From Glaciecola sp047250385 (GTDB taxonomy: Bacteria > Pseudomonadota > Gammaproteobacteria > Enterobacterales > Alteromonadaceae): 64,000 nucleotides of DNA. The stretch spans positions 51,186 through 115,185 of the forward strand of contig NZ_JBLBVM010000042.1 in the NCBI RefSeq assembly GCF_047250385.1, written 5' to 3'. Under the pieces are notes generated by a model. The model did not search any database. It saw only the letters and a program-made list of their open reading frames with translations, and was not told where the DNA came from. The position numbers were made by a program, and so were the translations under genes. Positions 1-8,171 of this stretch are shown piece by piece. Each line of letters starts with the position of its first letter. The stretch's first letter is position 1.

Positions 1-222
1 GCTTTGCGTGAACAAGTCAAAGATGAGAAGCGCGACGACACCAAAAAAGCCCTCGATAAAGTGTGGGAAGAAGAAGCAGTTACCTTTGGTGGCGATGCCG
101 TCAACGGTGGATGCCCAAGCAACACATCGAAGCCGTCTGAAACGCAACGTCGCGATCAAGATGTGCCCATCCAGTTTATAGACGCAGCCAACAAGCTGAA
201 CAACGAAAGTGTAAGGAGCTAG
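1..222 (+). CDS. narJ: Nitrate reductase assembly chaperone NarJ, 3' end only
   Basis: The window opens inside this gene; 73 codons are present, in frame from base 1. NarJ is a cytoplasmic chaperone that helps insert the molybdenum cofactor into NarG and keeps NarGH from docking on NarI too early. The visible part is the acidic, poorly conserved C-terminal tail with a short VTFGG motif that I associate with NarJ-type proteins. The identification rests mainly on position: the stop codon lies two bases before narI, the usual narGHJI order. An internal TTG at base 4 is not the real start. narG, narH and the operon promoter lie outside the window. Confidence 0.8.
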   Translation, partial: ALREQVKDEKRDDTKKALDKVWEEEAVTFGGDAVNGGCPSNTSKPSETQRRDQDVPIQFIDAANKLNNESVRS

Positions 223-224
223 TC

Positions 225-908
225 ATGGAATTTATCAATACCTTATTTTTTGGGATCTACCCATACGTAGCTCTTGGTGTTTTCCTGCTGGGCAGCTTGG
301 TTAGATATGACCGAGAGCAATACACTTGGAAGACAGGCTCTAGTCAAATGCTCAGCAGTAAGAACTTCCGTATAGCGAGCATATTGTTTCATGTGGGTAT
401 CATTATGATACTGATGGGCCACTTCGCTGGCTTAGTATTACCTTATGAGCTGTGGCATGCGCTTGGTATTACTATGGCGGCTAAGCAAATCATAGCGATG
501 GGTGTGGGTGGTTTCTTTGGTGTCCTGTGTTTTATCGGTTTGACAATGTTAGTTTATCGCCGCTTATTCGACCCTAGAATAAAAGCGACAAGCAGTAAAA
601 TGGATACCTCAATTCTATTACTCATATACCTGCAGTTAATCATTGGTATGTTTACGATATTTATCTCTGCAGGTCATATGGATGGCTCAGTGATGTACAA
701 CCTAATGAGCTGGTCAAGATATTTACTAACCCTGCGTCCAGTTGAAGCTGTTGAATATATTTCTAGCGTACATTGGCTATACAAAATGCACGTTACTTTG
801 GGTATTACATTGTTTGTTTTATTCCCATTTAGTCGACTTGTGCATATCTGGAGTGTTCCAGTGCAGTACATACGCAGAAACTACCAAATCGTTCGTCAGA
901 AAAGTTAA
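225..908 (+). CDS. narI: Respiratory nitrate reductase gamma subunit (cytochrome b)
   Basis: NarI is the membrane anchor of the respiratory nitrate reductase. It carries two b haems and passes electrons from quinol to the iron-sulfur centres of NarH. The 227-residue product is the usual family length and has five hydrophobic segments. Haem-ligand histidines stand at His56 and His66 (FHVGIIMILMGH) and at His189 and His207, almost the same numbering as the E. coli protein (56, 66, 187, 205). The ATG follows the narJ stop after two bases with GTAAGGAG as ribosome site, so it is translated with narJ. It indicates that the host can respire nitrate. Confidence 0.97.
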   Translation: MEFINTLFFGIYPYVALGVFLLGSLVRYDREQYTWKTGSSQMLSSKNFRIASILFHVGIIMILMGHFAGLVLPYELWHALGITMAAKQIIAMGVGGFFGVLCFIGLTMLVYRRLFDPRIKATSSKMDTSILLLIYLQLIIGMFTIFISAGHMDGSVMYNLMSWSRYLLTLRPVEAVEYISSVHWLYKMHVTLGITLFVLFPFSRLVHIWSVPVQYIRRNYQIVRQKS

Positions 909-1004
909 TAGAGAGTCATTGAGAGCCAAGGAAAATAAAGGTGTGAAAATGGGCAAGGACGCCAACTTTCTATCTCGTTCATTATTCGTGTTTAAGGAAT
1001 CATA

Positions 1005-1799
1005 ATGTCACTTACAAATACCCCTGACATTCTCGTAAACGGCAATGCAATACCTGCCTCAGCTATTGATGCTGAAGTTCAATATCATCCAGCTGAATCT
1101 CGTCGTCAAGCCATGGTTCAAGCGGCACAGTCACTCATTATTGCAGAGTTGATCGCGCAGAAAGCGCAAGAAAAAGGATTAACTGAGCAGGTTGATAGAG
1201 AACTTCTTGAAAAAGATCCTGCGCTTATCGATTCATTATTCGATCAAGAAATATATGCGCCAGAAGCCACAGAGCATGAGTGCAAACGCTACTTTGAGGC
1301 AAATCCAGAGCAGTTTACGTCGTCCCCCTTAGTTGAAACCAATCATATTTTACTCGCAGCAGATCCTAAAGATTTAGAGCACCGAGCGGAAATGCTAGCA
1401 ATTGCTGAGCAATTAATAGAGCAGCTAAAGACGCGTGAAATCGGCTTTACAGAAGCTGCGCGAAAGTACTCAGTATGTCCATCAAAAGAGCAAGGTGGTA
1501 GCTTAGGACAATTGTCTACCGGTCAAACTGTGAGTGAGTTTGAACGCCAAGTGTTTGCTGCAGACTTAGGTTTGATGAGTACTCCTGTTGAATCAAGATT
1601 TGGTTATCACATTGTTGAAGTGATCAGAAAAATTGAAGGTAAGCCATTAACTTACGATTTAGTTGAAGACAAAATTCAAAAGTATTTGAACGATAAAGTG
1701 CACAGAAAGGCCATATCACAATACTTACATCGTTTAGTTAGTGAAGCCGAAATCAAAGGTTTTGAGTTTAATATTGATGAGTCAATGTTAATGCAATAA
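1005..1799 (+). CDS. Parvulin-type (PpiC/NifM-like) peptidyl-prolyl isomerase of the nar cluster
   Basis: Predicted cytoplasmic peptidyl-prolyl cis-trans isomerase of 264 residues. There is no signal peptide, unlike SurA or PpiD. An N-terminal helical part (about 1-105) resembles the NifM/SurA chaperone arm. The parvulin domain spans about 108-212, with the typical ETNHILLA start, the FTEAARKYSVCPSKEQGG stretch and the closing FGYHIVEV strand. AAGGAATCATAATG gives a clear ribosome site and start. Isomerases of this type are often placed right after narGHJI in marine gammaproteobacteria, presumably to help fold or mature the reductase; that role is inference. The 96-base gap after narI has no strong terminator, so co-transcription is likely. 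Confidence 0.88.
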   Translation: MSLTNTPDILVNGNAIPASAIDAEVQYHPAESRRQAMVQAAQSLIIAELIAQKAQEKGLTEQVDRELLEKDPALIDSLFDQEIYAPEATEHECKRYFEANPEQFTSSPLVETNHILLAADPKDLEHRAEMLAIAEQLIEQLKTREIGFTEAARKYSVCPSKEQGGSLGQLSTGQTVSEFERQVFAADLGLMSTPVESRFGYHIVEVIRKIEGKPLTYDLVEDKIQKYLNDKVHRKAISQYLHRLVSEAEIKGFEFNIDESMLMQ

Positions 1800-1810
1800 C
1801 ACGCCAACAC

Positions 1811-1840
1811 AACTAGGCATTTGCCGTCAAATGCCTAGTT
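1811..1840 (+). terminator. Perfect 13-bp hairpin after the nar isomerase gene
   Basis: AACTAGGCATTTG (1811-1823) pairs perfectly with CAAATGCCTAGTT (1828-1840) around a 4-base loop. It lies 11 bases after the isomerase stop. The following bases are not a clean T run, so it could be a weak terminator or an mRNA-stabilising hairpin between the isomerase and the next small gene. Confidence 0.55.
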
Positions 1841-1885
1841 TGCATTCCATTATAAACGCAAATAAACAGACAATAGCAGAGCTGT

Positions 1886-2239
1886 ATGCACGACTTACCC
1901 CACCAAGAAAATCCATTTGAAGCGAGTTGGTCCGCGAAGGGCAACACCTTATGTTTAGGTCATTGGATAATAAAGTATGAAGGCCGCCTGCTAATATTAC
2001 CGAGTCCCCTAGCTGACAATCATATGGATACGTTTGGCATATACAGTTGGTTATTTCCCGATGATGAAGACTATGCCGAAGGGCTTGAGCTAGAAGAGTG
2101 GATTAACCAAAAAGCCGACTGGTTAATCGAGTTATTCGATCAACAAGATATTCCATTTAATGAACAAACGGTAGAATGGTTTTACGAGGCGGTTAACCGA
2201 AGTGACTGGCGCTGCGGTAGCTGTGGCGGCTGCCTTTAA
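1886..2239 (+). CDS. Small hypothetical protein of the nar cluster with Cys-rich C-terminus
   Basis: A 117-residue soluble, acidic protein that I do not recognise as a named family. It has no signal peptide or membrane segment. The striking feature is the extreme C-terminus, RCGSCGGCL, with three cysteines in the last eight residues; this could bind metal or take part in a thiol exchange. It follows the nar isomerase on the same strand after a hairpin, so it may belong to the nitrate-respiration cluster. It is rich in Trp and acidic residues (IYSWLFPDDEDYAEG). The start ATG has only a weak AGAG site upstream. Any function is unknown. Confidence 0.7.
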   Translation: MHDLPHQENPFEASWSAKGNTLCLGHWIIKYEGRLLILPSPLADNHMDTFGIYSWLFPDDEDYAEGLELEEWINQKADWLIELFDQQDIPFNEQTVEWFYEAVNRSDWRCGSCGGCL

Positions 2240-2559
2240 CATGATAATAAATATAAAAACTATTCTTATAACTCAAGCATAATGGCGCTTTCTAGCGTTT
2301 GTTATAAATTTTGATTGCATCAAGCTCTACTGTCCGCCTTATTCATATAATTTTCATAAATCGATACATTTTTTTTATAAATACAATAAATTTGGTCGAT
2401 AACAATGAATAACACGTATATATTGTTATAAGTAGGCATTAATTTGTTTACTGAATTGATTGGTCTAACAGGGTAAGAATGATTTATAAAGAGCAGTATG
2501 TAATTAATGTTATCAGTCTTTTTCGTTTTTTCTTTCTCAACTAAAATGGATGAAATCAG
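2240..2559. other. AT-rich gap between the nar cluster and the PAS-GGDEF-EAL gene
   Basis: About 320 bases, very AT-rich, without a convincing gene. It must hold the 3' end of the nar transcript and the promoter of the c-di-GMP gene, but I see no clear -35/-10 pair or terminator. A 21-codon frame opens with ATG at 2479 in the same frame as the downstream PAS domain but is closed by TAA (2542) and TGA (2551). Confidence 0.5.
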
Positions 2560-2760
2560 ATTAGCGATATTTTAGCCCGCACAAATATTATTAATGACGC
2601 TATTCATCAGTTATTCGATGCAGTAGGAGCTATCTCTGTTCAAGGCTACGATGAGGAACGCAAAGTAGTCTATTGGAATGAAGGAAGCGAAGCACTCTAC
2701 GGATACAGCCAAGCTGAGGCACTTGGCCAAAGAATAGAAGATCTCATTATTCCTAAGCCA
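2560..2760 (+). other. Open PAS-domain coding sequence upstream of the first ATG
   Basis: The reading frame of the following GGDEF-EAL gene stays open upstream of its first ATG (2761) back to a TGA at 2551. It encodes what looks like the beginning of a PAS domain (VVYWNEGSEALYGYSQAEAL, followed by GQRIEDLI). No ATG, GTG or TTG exists in this frame. Two explanations fit: translation from the ATT at 2560, with a GGATGA site just upstream, or a single-base indel or -1 shift linking the ATG at 2546 (MDEI...) in the neighbouring frame. Without one of these, the protein would begin in the middle of a PAS domain. Confidence 0.6.
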
Positions 2761-4611
2761 ATGCGGGATATCGTGGTGTCTGCGCACACTGATTGGTTGA
2801 ACAAAGGGATAGAGATCCCTGCGGCCGAACTTACCTTACGCAGTAAAAATAACGATGATGTGCATGTTTTCTCAAGCCACGTCATGTTTACAAATCAAAA
2901 CAATGAAAAAGAAATGTATTGTATTGATATTAATCTAGCGGACCTTAAAGACGCTCAAGCTCAAGCCGTATTCAAAGAAAGTATGCTTGACGTGGTTCTC
3001 AAAGCAACACCTGACATATTTTTCCTTTTGGCCGACGATGGTCTTATTCTCGATTACTATGCAAGTAATAAAACGAAACTCTACTTGCCGCCAAATGAAA
3101 TTATAGGCAAAAACATGGTGGGGATCCTCCCTCCAGACGTCGATAAAAAATTTCGTTTGAACATTGCAAAAACAGTACAAAATGGTGGCGTAACCAGCTT
3201 TGAGTATGAACTAGATTTACCAAATGGCTTAACTCATTTCGAAGCCAGAATTAGCCATCTTAGTGCTTACAATCAACTTGTAATTATCGTTCGGGACATT
3301 ACTGAACAACATAAATCAGCAGAACTGATTCGTCAGCATGCATACTTTGACGCCTTAACATCGCTTCCTAACCGCTTCTTATCACTCGATCGTTTGTCAC
3401 AAATGTTAAAGGATGCTGAAAGAAATACCGAAAAAACAGCGGTTCTTTTCTTGGATTTAGATGATTTCAAAAAAGTGAATGATTCCTTAGGGCACGAAGC
3501 AGGTGATAAGTTATTAATTGAAGCCGCGAGACGATTGAACTTAGCAGTGCGCAAACAAGATACGGTTGGGCGCTTAGGTGGTGATGAATTTATTGTTTTG
3601 CTGAGAACTCTTAACGAAGATTACAACGCCTTAGATGTCGCTGAAAATCTGCTCACTCTTTTTCGAGAGCCTTTCAAAATTGATAATCGAGAGTTAATTT
3701 TAACGCTTAGTATTGGTATCGCTATATCCCCAGAAAATGGCACTGGCGCATCTGATTTATTGCGCAATGCCGATACGGCAATGTATCAAGCAAAAGAGAT
3801 GGGCCGCAACACCTACTCCTTCTATACCAAAGAAATGAATATCATCATGCTGCGTCGTTTTGAAATTGAAGAACAAATGCATGGCGCGCTTGAACGCAGT
3901 GAATTCGAAGTATATTTTCAGCCTCAGCTTGACGTTAAAAGCGGTCGAGTGACGGGTGCAGAAGCTCTGCTTCGTTGGCACAGTCCTGTGTTAGGCAATA
4001 TCCGCCCTGATGAGTTTATTCCTATTGCAGAGCAAACCGGCATCATCGTCCCCATTGGTGAGTTTGTTATTCAGCAAGCATTGCAATTCTTGAAGCTATG
4101 GGAGAATGAGCATAAAGGGAATTACAACATGGCGGTAAACGTTTCGCCACGTCAATTTAGAGATAACAATTTAGTTTCGTTTATTAAAGAATCGCTACAT
4201 AAAGAGGGAATAAGCGCGAGTAGATTAGAGTTTGAAATTACGGAAGGGGTTTTGATGACGGGGAGTTCCTACATCGATGCCACTTTAACTGAATTGCATG
4301 ATCTCGGTATAAAATTATCAATGGATGACTTCGGTACAGGTTATTCATCGCTTAGTTACTTGCGCCAATACGCATTTGATGTACTCAAAATTGATCGTAG
4401 CTTTATCAACGGCATTACCTTGAATAAAGAGGATTGTGACTTAGTGAAAGCAACGATTGCCATGGCTCATAGCCTAGGCTTAACCGTTGTAGCCGAGGGC
4501 GTTGAACAGGAGGAGCAGCTAACCTTACTGAATAAATTAGATTGTGATTATGTGCAAGGCTTCTTCTTTAGCAAACCCATACCTGCAAATGAGATGATAA
4601 AATTTAAGTGA
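2761..4611 (+). CDS. PAS-PAS-GGDEF-EAL cyclic-di-GMP turnover protein (5' end uncertain)
   Basis: Predicted bifunctional c-di-GMP enzyme. From the first ATG: rest of a PAS domain (about 1-60), a second PAS domain (about 75-180) ending in a VRDITEQ hinge, GGDEF domain (about 190-350) and EAL domain (about 365-615). The cyclase motif is intact (GRLGGDEF) and has an inhibitory I-site, RKQD, five residues before it. The phosphodiesterase side keeps EALLRW, NVSPRQF, DDFGTGYSS, LKIDRSF, AEGVE and VQGFFF, so both activities look possible. There is no membrane segment; PAS domains probably sense a cytosolic cue. The N-terminus almost certainly extends to about 2560, with an unusual start or frameshift. 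It is a single-gene unit. Confidence 0.9.
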   Translation: MRDIVVSAHTDWLNKGIEIPAAELTLRSKNNDDVHVFSSHVMFTNQNNEKEMYCIDINLADLKDAQAQAVFKESMLDVVLKATPDIFFLLADDGLILDYYASNKTKLYLPPNEIIGKNMVGILPPDVDKKFRLNIAKTVQNGGVTSFEYELDLPNGLTHFEARISHLSAYNQLVIIVRDITEQHKSAELIRQHAYFDALTSLPNRFLSLDRLSQMLKDAERNTEKTAVLFLDLDDFKKVNDSLGHEAGDKLLIEAARRLNLAVRKQDTVGRLGGDEFIVLLRTLNEDYNALDVAENLLTLFREPFKIDNRELILTLSIGIAISPENGTGASDLLRNADTAMYQAKEMGRNTYSFYTKEMNIIMLRRFEIEEQMHGALERSEFEVYFQPQLDVKSGRVTGAEALLRWHSPVLGNIRPDEFIPIAEQTGIIVPIGEFVIQQALQFLKLWENEHKGNYNMAVNVSPRQFRDNNLVSFIKESLHKEGISASRLEFEITEGVLMTGSSYIDATLTELHDLGIKLSMDDFGTGYSSLSYLRQYAFDVLKIDRSFINGITLNKEDCDLVKATIAMAHSLGLTVVAEGVEQEEQLTLLNKLDCDYVQGFFFSKPIPANEMIKFK

Positions 4612-4646
4612 ACTAAGAAATAAGCCAAAAATTCTTCGAATTGAGT

Positions 4647-5735
4647 TTAATTAAGTACTTTACGTGAGAATTCACCGCGTTTTAACAGCACTGCTATGAA
4701 CATAATAGCCACACCAACAGTCAGTGTATAACTATGCTCACCACCTATTAAAAACCCAATAGCATAAGCGGGAGTGCACAAGCCCAACAACCAAAAAAGA
4801 GTTGATTTTGATTTTCCGAACACAAGGTAAAGTGGGAAAACCAAGCTGTAGAAAAATAAAAAGCCTTTATAAATTGTTTCTTCCAGCGGCAAGTTAAATA
4901 GAGGAATAGAGCTTCCTTTCACATATGACAATAAACTTACAAAAAGCAAGGATACAAGTCCAATAGCGCTGGCGAGTAGTGAGGGTTTTATATATTTTTG
5001 AGTACTTAATTCACTGCAATGAGCGGCAATTGTGAATGCGGTTTGCAAAACTAAAAAGCCAATAATCGGATAAAGAATTGCAGATGGTAAGGCTTGTTTG
5101 AAAAATACTTCACCCAGGCTTCCCGCGTAACAAAACACCAAGACAAGCAAACTTAGAAACAAGACACCAAAACCAATAGAAAAACTTAGTTTCGGGTTCT
5201 TACTTTCCCTATAAGCTCGATGGAACGTGATGTCCAAATAAGGTGAAAAGATAAACCCAATAGCGAGTGGTAATACTGCATGCGGCCAATATTGCTTGGC
5301 GTTAAAGTTGATGGTTGGCCACTCGTAACCCAAAAAGCTTACAAATAAACCAATCGCAAGCAGATAAAAAGCTAAAGCCCAGTAGTTTATAAAACCTTTA
5401 CTCAAATAAATCACAAAGCCAATTGCCAGCATACTTGGCATTAACAGGGGTTGATCAATCATTGCACCCAGCCAGCTAATAAAGAATAACTGGTAGGCAA
5501 TTGTGACGTAAGAAAATGTCGCAATGGCAGGCTTATATTCACGCTCAAAAGATTGTTGCTGTTGAGGCTTTTTAAAATAAAAGCCCATCGCAATTGCACC
5601 GCCTATATTAAAAATAGTGAACGCAGCTAACGCTGGCCATCCGTAGTCTCTGTTGAGTATAAGAGGAAAAAAACCGCCTAGACACCAGAGCCATGAGCAA
5701 GCCAAATAAAACGCATTGTGTAAAGTATTAGACAA
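4647..5735 (-). CDS. Multi-pass membrane protein of unknown function
   Basis: A 362-residue integral membrane protein with about ten hydrophobic segments and short loops. I do not recognise the family with confidence. The pattern (paired helices, few charged residues, QQQQS in one loop) is more like a transporter or sensor membrane domain than a channel. It starts two bases after the stop of the hotdog-fold gene upstream on the same strand, so the two are almost certainly one operon and translationally coupled. No signal peptide is needed because the first helix acts as anchor. Function cannot be given. Confidence 0.75.
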   Translation of the reverse strand: MSNTLHNAFYLACSWLWCLGGFFPLILNRDYGWPALAAFTIFNIGGAIAMGFYFKKPQQQQSFEREYKPAIATFSYVTIAYQLFFISWLGAMIDQPLLMPSMLAIGFVIYLSKGFINYWALAFYLLAIGLFVSFLGYEWPTINFNAKQYWPHAVLPLAIGFIFSPYLDITFHRAYRESKNPKLSFSIGFGVLFLSLLVLVFCYAGSLGEVFFKQALPSAILYPIIGFLVLQTAFTIAAHCSELSTQKYIKPSLLASAIGLVSLLFVSLLSYVKGSSIPLFNLPLEETIYKGFLFFYSLVFPLYLVFGKSKSTLFWLLGLCTPAYAIGFLIGGEHSYTLTVGVAIMFIAVLLKRGEFSRKVLN

Positions 5736-5737
5736 GC

Positions 5738-6241
5738 TTAGTTACCCACAGGCCACATATGAAAACTGATCGTGCCAGAGCCAATACGTCGTGTTGATTT
5801 ATTCTTTTCTTTATTGGTTCTGAATACTTTTATCGTCATATCAATGTTGAATTTACCACCCGCTTTTAATTTTTCTGCTAACTCTTCTAAGTCAACATAC
5901 GCTTTGTACATGATTGCATCGAGTGATGGTAATAAAAATCGGTAGTTTAGGTGAGTGCAAATCATTCGATATTCACCTTTCGTTAGCATGAACAAATAAG
6001 ACCCTGCCGCTAATTCTGAGTTACCTAAAATTGCACCACCGGCCATAGTTCCATACCAATTTACGTTCATCCGCCTTTTTGGCAGGATCGCGTAATAGTC
6101 GTCTTCAACAAAGTTCATTTTCAGGCCACTTTTGAAAACAAAAGGCATGAAAAAGAAACTAAGCAGCCTATTAAAAAAGCGGCTTTTTATAGACAAACGA
6201 TTAAAGTATTTTTCTAACTTTGGTGTTAATGGGATTGCCAT
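5738..6241 (-). CDS. Hotdog-fold thioesterase-like protein (DUF4442/YiiD type)
   Basis: A 167-residue protein with the layout of the hotdog family related to acyl-CoA thioesterases: an N-terminal amphipathic helix stretch, then WYGTMAGGAILGNSELAAGSYLF, the hotdog helix with the glycine-rich turn. Central strands end in CTHLNYRFL and the C-terminal strand is GSGTISFHMWPV. Such proteins often act on acyl-CoA or acyl-ACP or only bind fatty acyl groups; the substrate is unknown here. It is the first gene of a two-gene operon with the membrane protein that follows. ATG start at 6241. Confidence 0.75.
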   Translation of the reverse strand: MAIPLTPKLEKYFNRLSIKSRFFNRLLSFFFMPFVFKSGLKMNFVEDDYYAILPKRRMNVNWYGTMAGGAILGNSELAAGSYLFMLTKGEYRMICTHLNYRFLLPSLDAIMYKAYVDLEELAEKLKAGGKFNIDMTIKVFRTNKEKNKSTRRIGSGTISFHMWPVGN

Positions 6242-6445
6242 GGATAACCTAAAAACGTAACAGTAATATTAACGATATAAATCGCACTAATAAAATATGG
6301 CGACATCTTAACACTAGTCGACGTAGATCGTGAACACTTCCGCTTTGCAAATCCCTAGAGTTGTTTGTAAAGCCCACGCATACCCATGATTCATCAGCAA
6401 ATGTCGTCTAACTTCTCACATAGCGACATATCACCCTATCAACGT

Positions 6446-7972
6446 TTATTGTATGAATTTTCGCATATCTTTGATGAGATCTTTGAACGAAGGTTCGTTC
6501 ACATACATCATATGGCCGGCTGGATAATACGTCATCGTGACCTGAGATTTTCTTATACCGTGTCGCGCAAACGTATATTCAGCGTCGAAGAAAGGAGTAA
6601 TCATATCGAAGTAGCCATTGGCAACAAGAATATTGAGGTCCTTATTGCGGCGCATTTGCTCACTCAGAATGCGTGATACGTTAACAAACTCTGGTTCACC
6701 ATACGCATTATCTACAATCGGCGACCAATCCCAATGGCGCCCAACTTCTGGGGAGTTAATATTGTAGTTTCTTTCCAAATCAACTTTCAGCTTTGCTTGG
6801 AAGTACTCGTTAATTGCAACTGCATATGCACTGCTTATGCTTTCGCTGGCAGCATCACCAGAGGGTCTACCGGCAACTTGGTCAATTTCAGAGCTAACAT
6901 ATCGTCCATCCAAAAAGCCAACGGTTTTGCCTTGCTCCCTTAACAACTCTTTTGAAAAGCGTGAAGTTAAAACTCGTAAGTCTGAACGCAGAATATAATC
7001 TTTATTGAGCCCAATGAAAGTAGCCATTTTCTGCGCTATATCGTTTTTTTGCTGTTCGCTTAATTGGTTACCTTTAAATAGTGCAGGCAAATATTCGTCA
7101 GTAGCAAAGACTCTACTTTTATCAACAAAACTTTCCAGTGATTCACCAGCTCCTGCTTTTCCATGGTAATGCGCAATAGCAGCAAGTGTGGGGAAAAACG
7201 TAACGTAGGCAATTAAGTTATCATCGATAGGCGTACTGCCCGTATAGTCCATAGCTTGGGAGATCATAACGATGCCATTTAGCGCTATATCTATGCCATT
7301 TTTTCGAAGTGCTCTCGCAACGCCGGCCGCTCTAGGACTACCATAGCTCTCACCAACGATATACTTTGGTGAATTCCAACGTTTATTTTTCGTTATCCAA
7401 ATTCGAATAAACTCCGCGACAGAGTCGGTGTCAGCTTTAAGGCTCCAATAGTCTTTCGGCTCCCCCTTACCGACTAGTCTGCTGAATCCAGTTCCGATAG
7501 GGTCAATGAAAACCAAGTCCGTTTGATCGAGCAGGCTGTCGGGGTTATTCGACATCGAATAAGGGGCCGCACCATCATCTTCGTCAGCGGTGCTATTTAC
7601 ATCAACTTTCATCGGCCCCAACAATCCCATATGTAACCACATAGATGATGAGCCCGGCCCGCCGTTGAATATAAACGTCACCGGCCTTTTCGAGCCTTGT
7701 TTATGGTTGGTACGTAGGTAAGTTGTAGAGAAAAGGTGGCCCGTTACATCCCCATCTTTGTTGGATAATGCAATTTCACCCGCTACAGCGTTATATTTAA
7801 CCGATTGACCACCAAATGTGCCTTTGTGTTGGCTTTTAAATTCAACGAGTTTTGGTATTGCCTTGTCGCTAGTCGCTTTGCTTTCGTCTTTATTTGCGGC
7901 TGAAACCTGTAAGGCAACAAGAGAAAGCAACAGTATCGAGAAGCGAAAAAAACTTTGTTGAAAATGGCGCAT
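6446..7972 (-). CDS. Exported serine carboxypeptidase-like peptidase (family S10)
   Basis: A 508-residue secreted or periplasmic alpha/beta-hydrolase peptidase of family S10. A signal peptide covers about residues 1-25 (FSILLLSLVALQVSA). The oxyanion motif NGGPGSSS lies at 103-110, the nucleophile Ser209 in GESYG, the acid Asp in NGYFDMITPF and the base His in YPAGHMMY, so the triad is complete. Members remove C-terminal amino acids from peptides at acidic pH in eukaryotes; bacterial members are little studied and probably serve peptide scavenging. A clear paralogue lies at 52308-53825. It is a single gene; the 200 bases upstream must hold its promoter. Confidence 0.93.
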   Translation of the reverse strand: MRHFQQSFFRFSILLLSLVALQVSAANKDESKATSDKAIPKLVEFKSQHKGTFGGQSVKYNAVAGEIALSNKDGDVTGHLFSTTYLRTNHKQGSKRPVTFIFNGGPGSSSMWLHMGLLGPMKVDVNSTADEDDGAAPYSMSNNPDSLLDQTDLVFIDPIGTGFSRLVGKGEPKDYWSLKADTDSVAEFIRIWITKNKRWNSPKYIVGESYGSPRAAGVARALRKNGIDIALNGIVMISQAMDYTGSTPIDDNLIAYVTFFPTLAAIAHYHGKAGAGESLESFVDKSRVFATDEYLPALFKGNQLSEQQKNDIAQKMATFIGLNKDYILRSDLRVLTSRFSKELLREQGKTVGFLDGRYVSSEIDQVAGRPSGDAASESISSAYAVAINEYFQAKLKVDLERNYNINSPEVGRHWDWSPIVDNAYGEPEFVNVSRILSEQMRRNKDLNILVANGYFDMITPFFDAEYTFARHGIRKSQVTMTYYPAGHMMYVNEPSFKDLIKDMRKFIQ

Positions 7973-8171
7973 GAAGGTGTTCCAAATCTGAGATTAATTA
8001 GCGTATTAATAACACACAAACCAAGCGTTTGCACCAGAGCCAAACACGGGTTCTCGCAATCATTATATTTAAACTAGCTAGCTTTATTGCTTCTTTATTC
8101 GTCTTAATTCCTTTCGCTTGAGTAGGTGCTCCGGTAGGGTAAAATTCTAAACAAGCCCTATCGCAGCCAAT

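Noticed and set aside
742..1005. 87-codon plus-strand frame overlapping the end of narI
   Set aside because: It overlaps the conserved haem-ligand region of narI in another frame, and its last part is only intergenic; no family resemblance.
2479..2544. Short frame MIYKEQYV... in the same frame as the PAS domain
   Set aside because: Two stop codons separate it from the PAS sequence; reading through both is unlikely, and the peptide is just AT-rich sequence.
6386..6676. 96-codon plus-strand frame with MIHQQMSSNF start
   Set aside because: Most of it is antisense to the conserved C-terminus of the S10 peptidase; no ribosome site.
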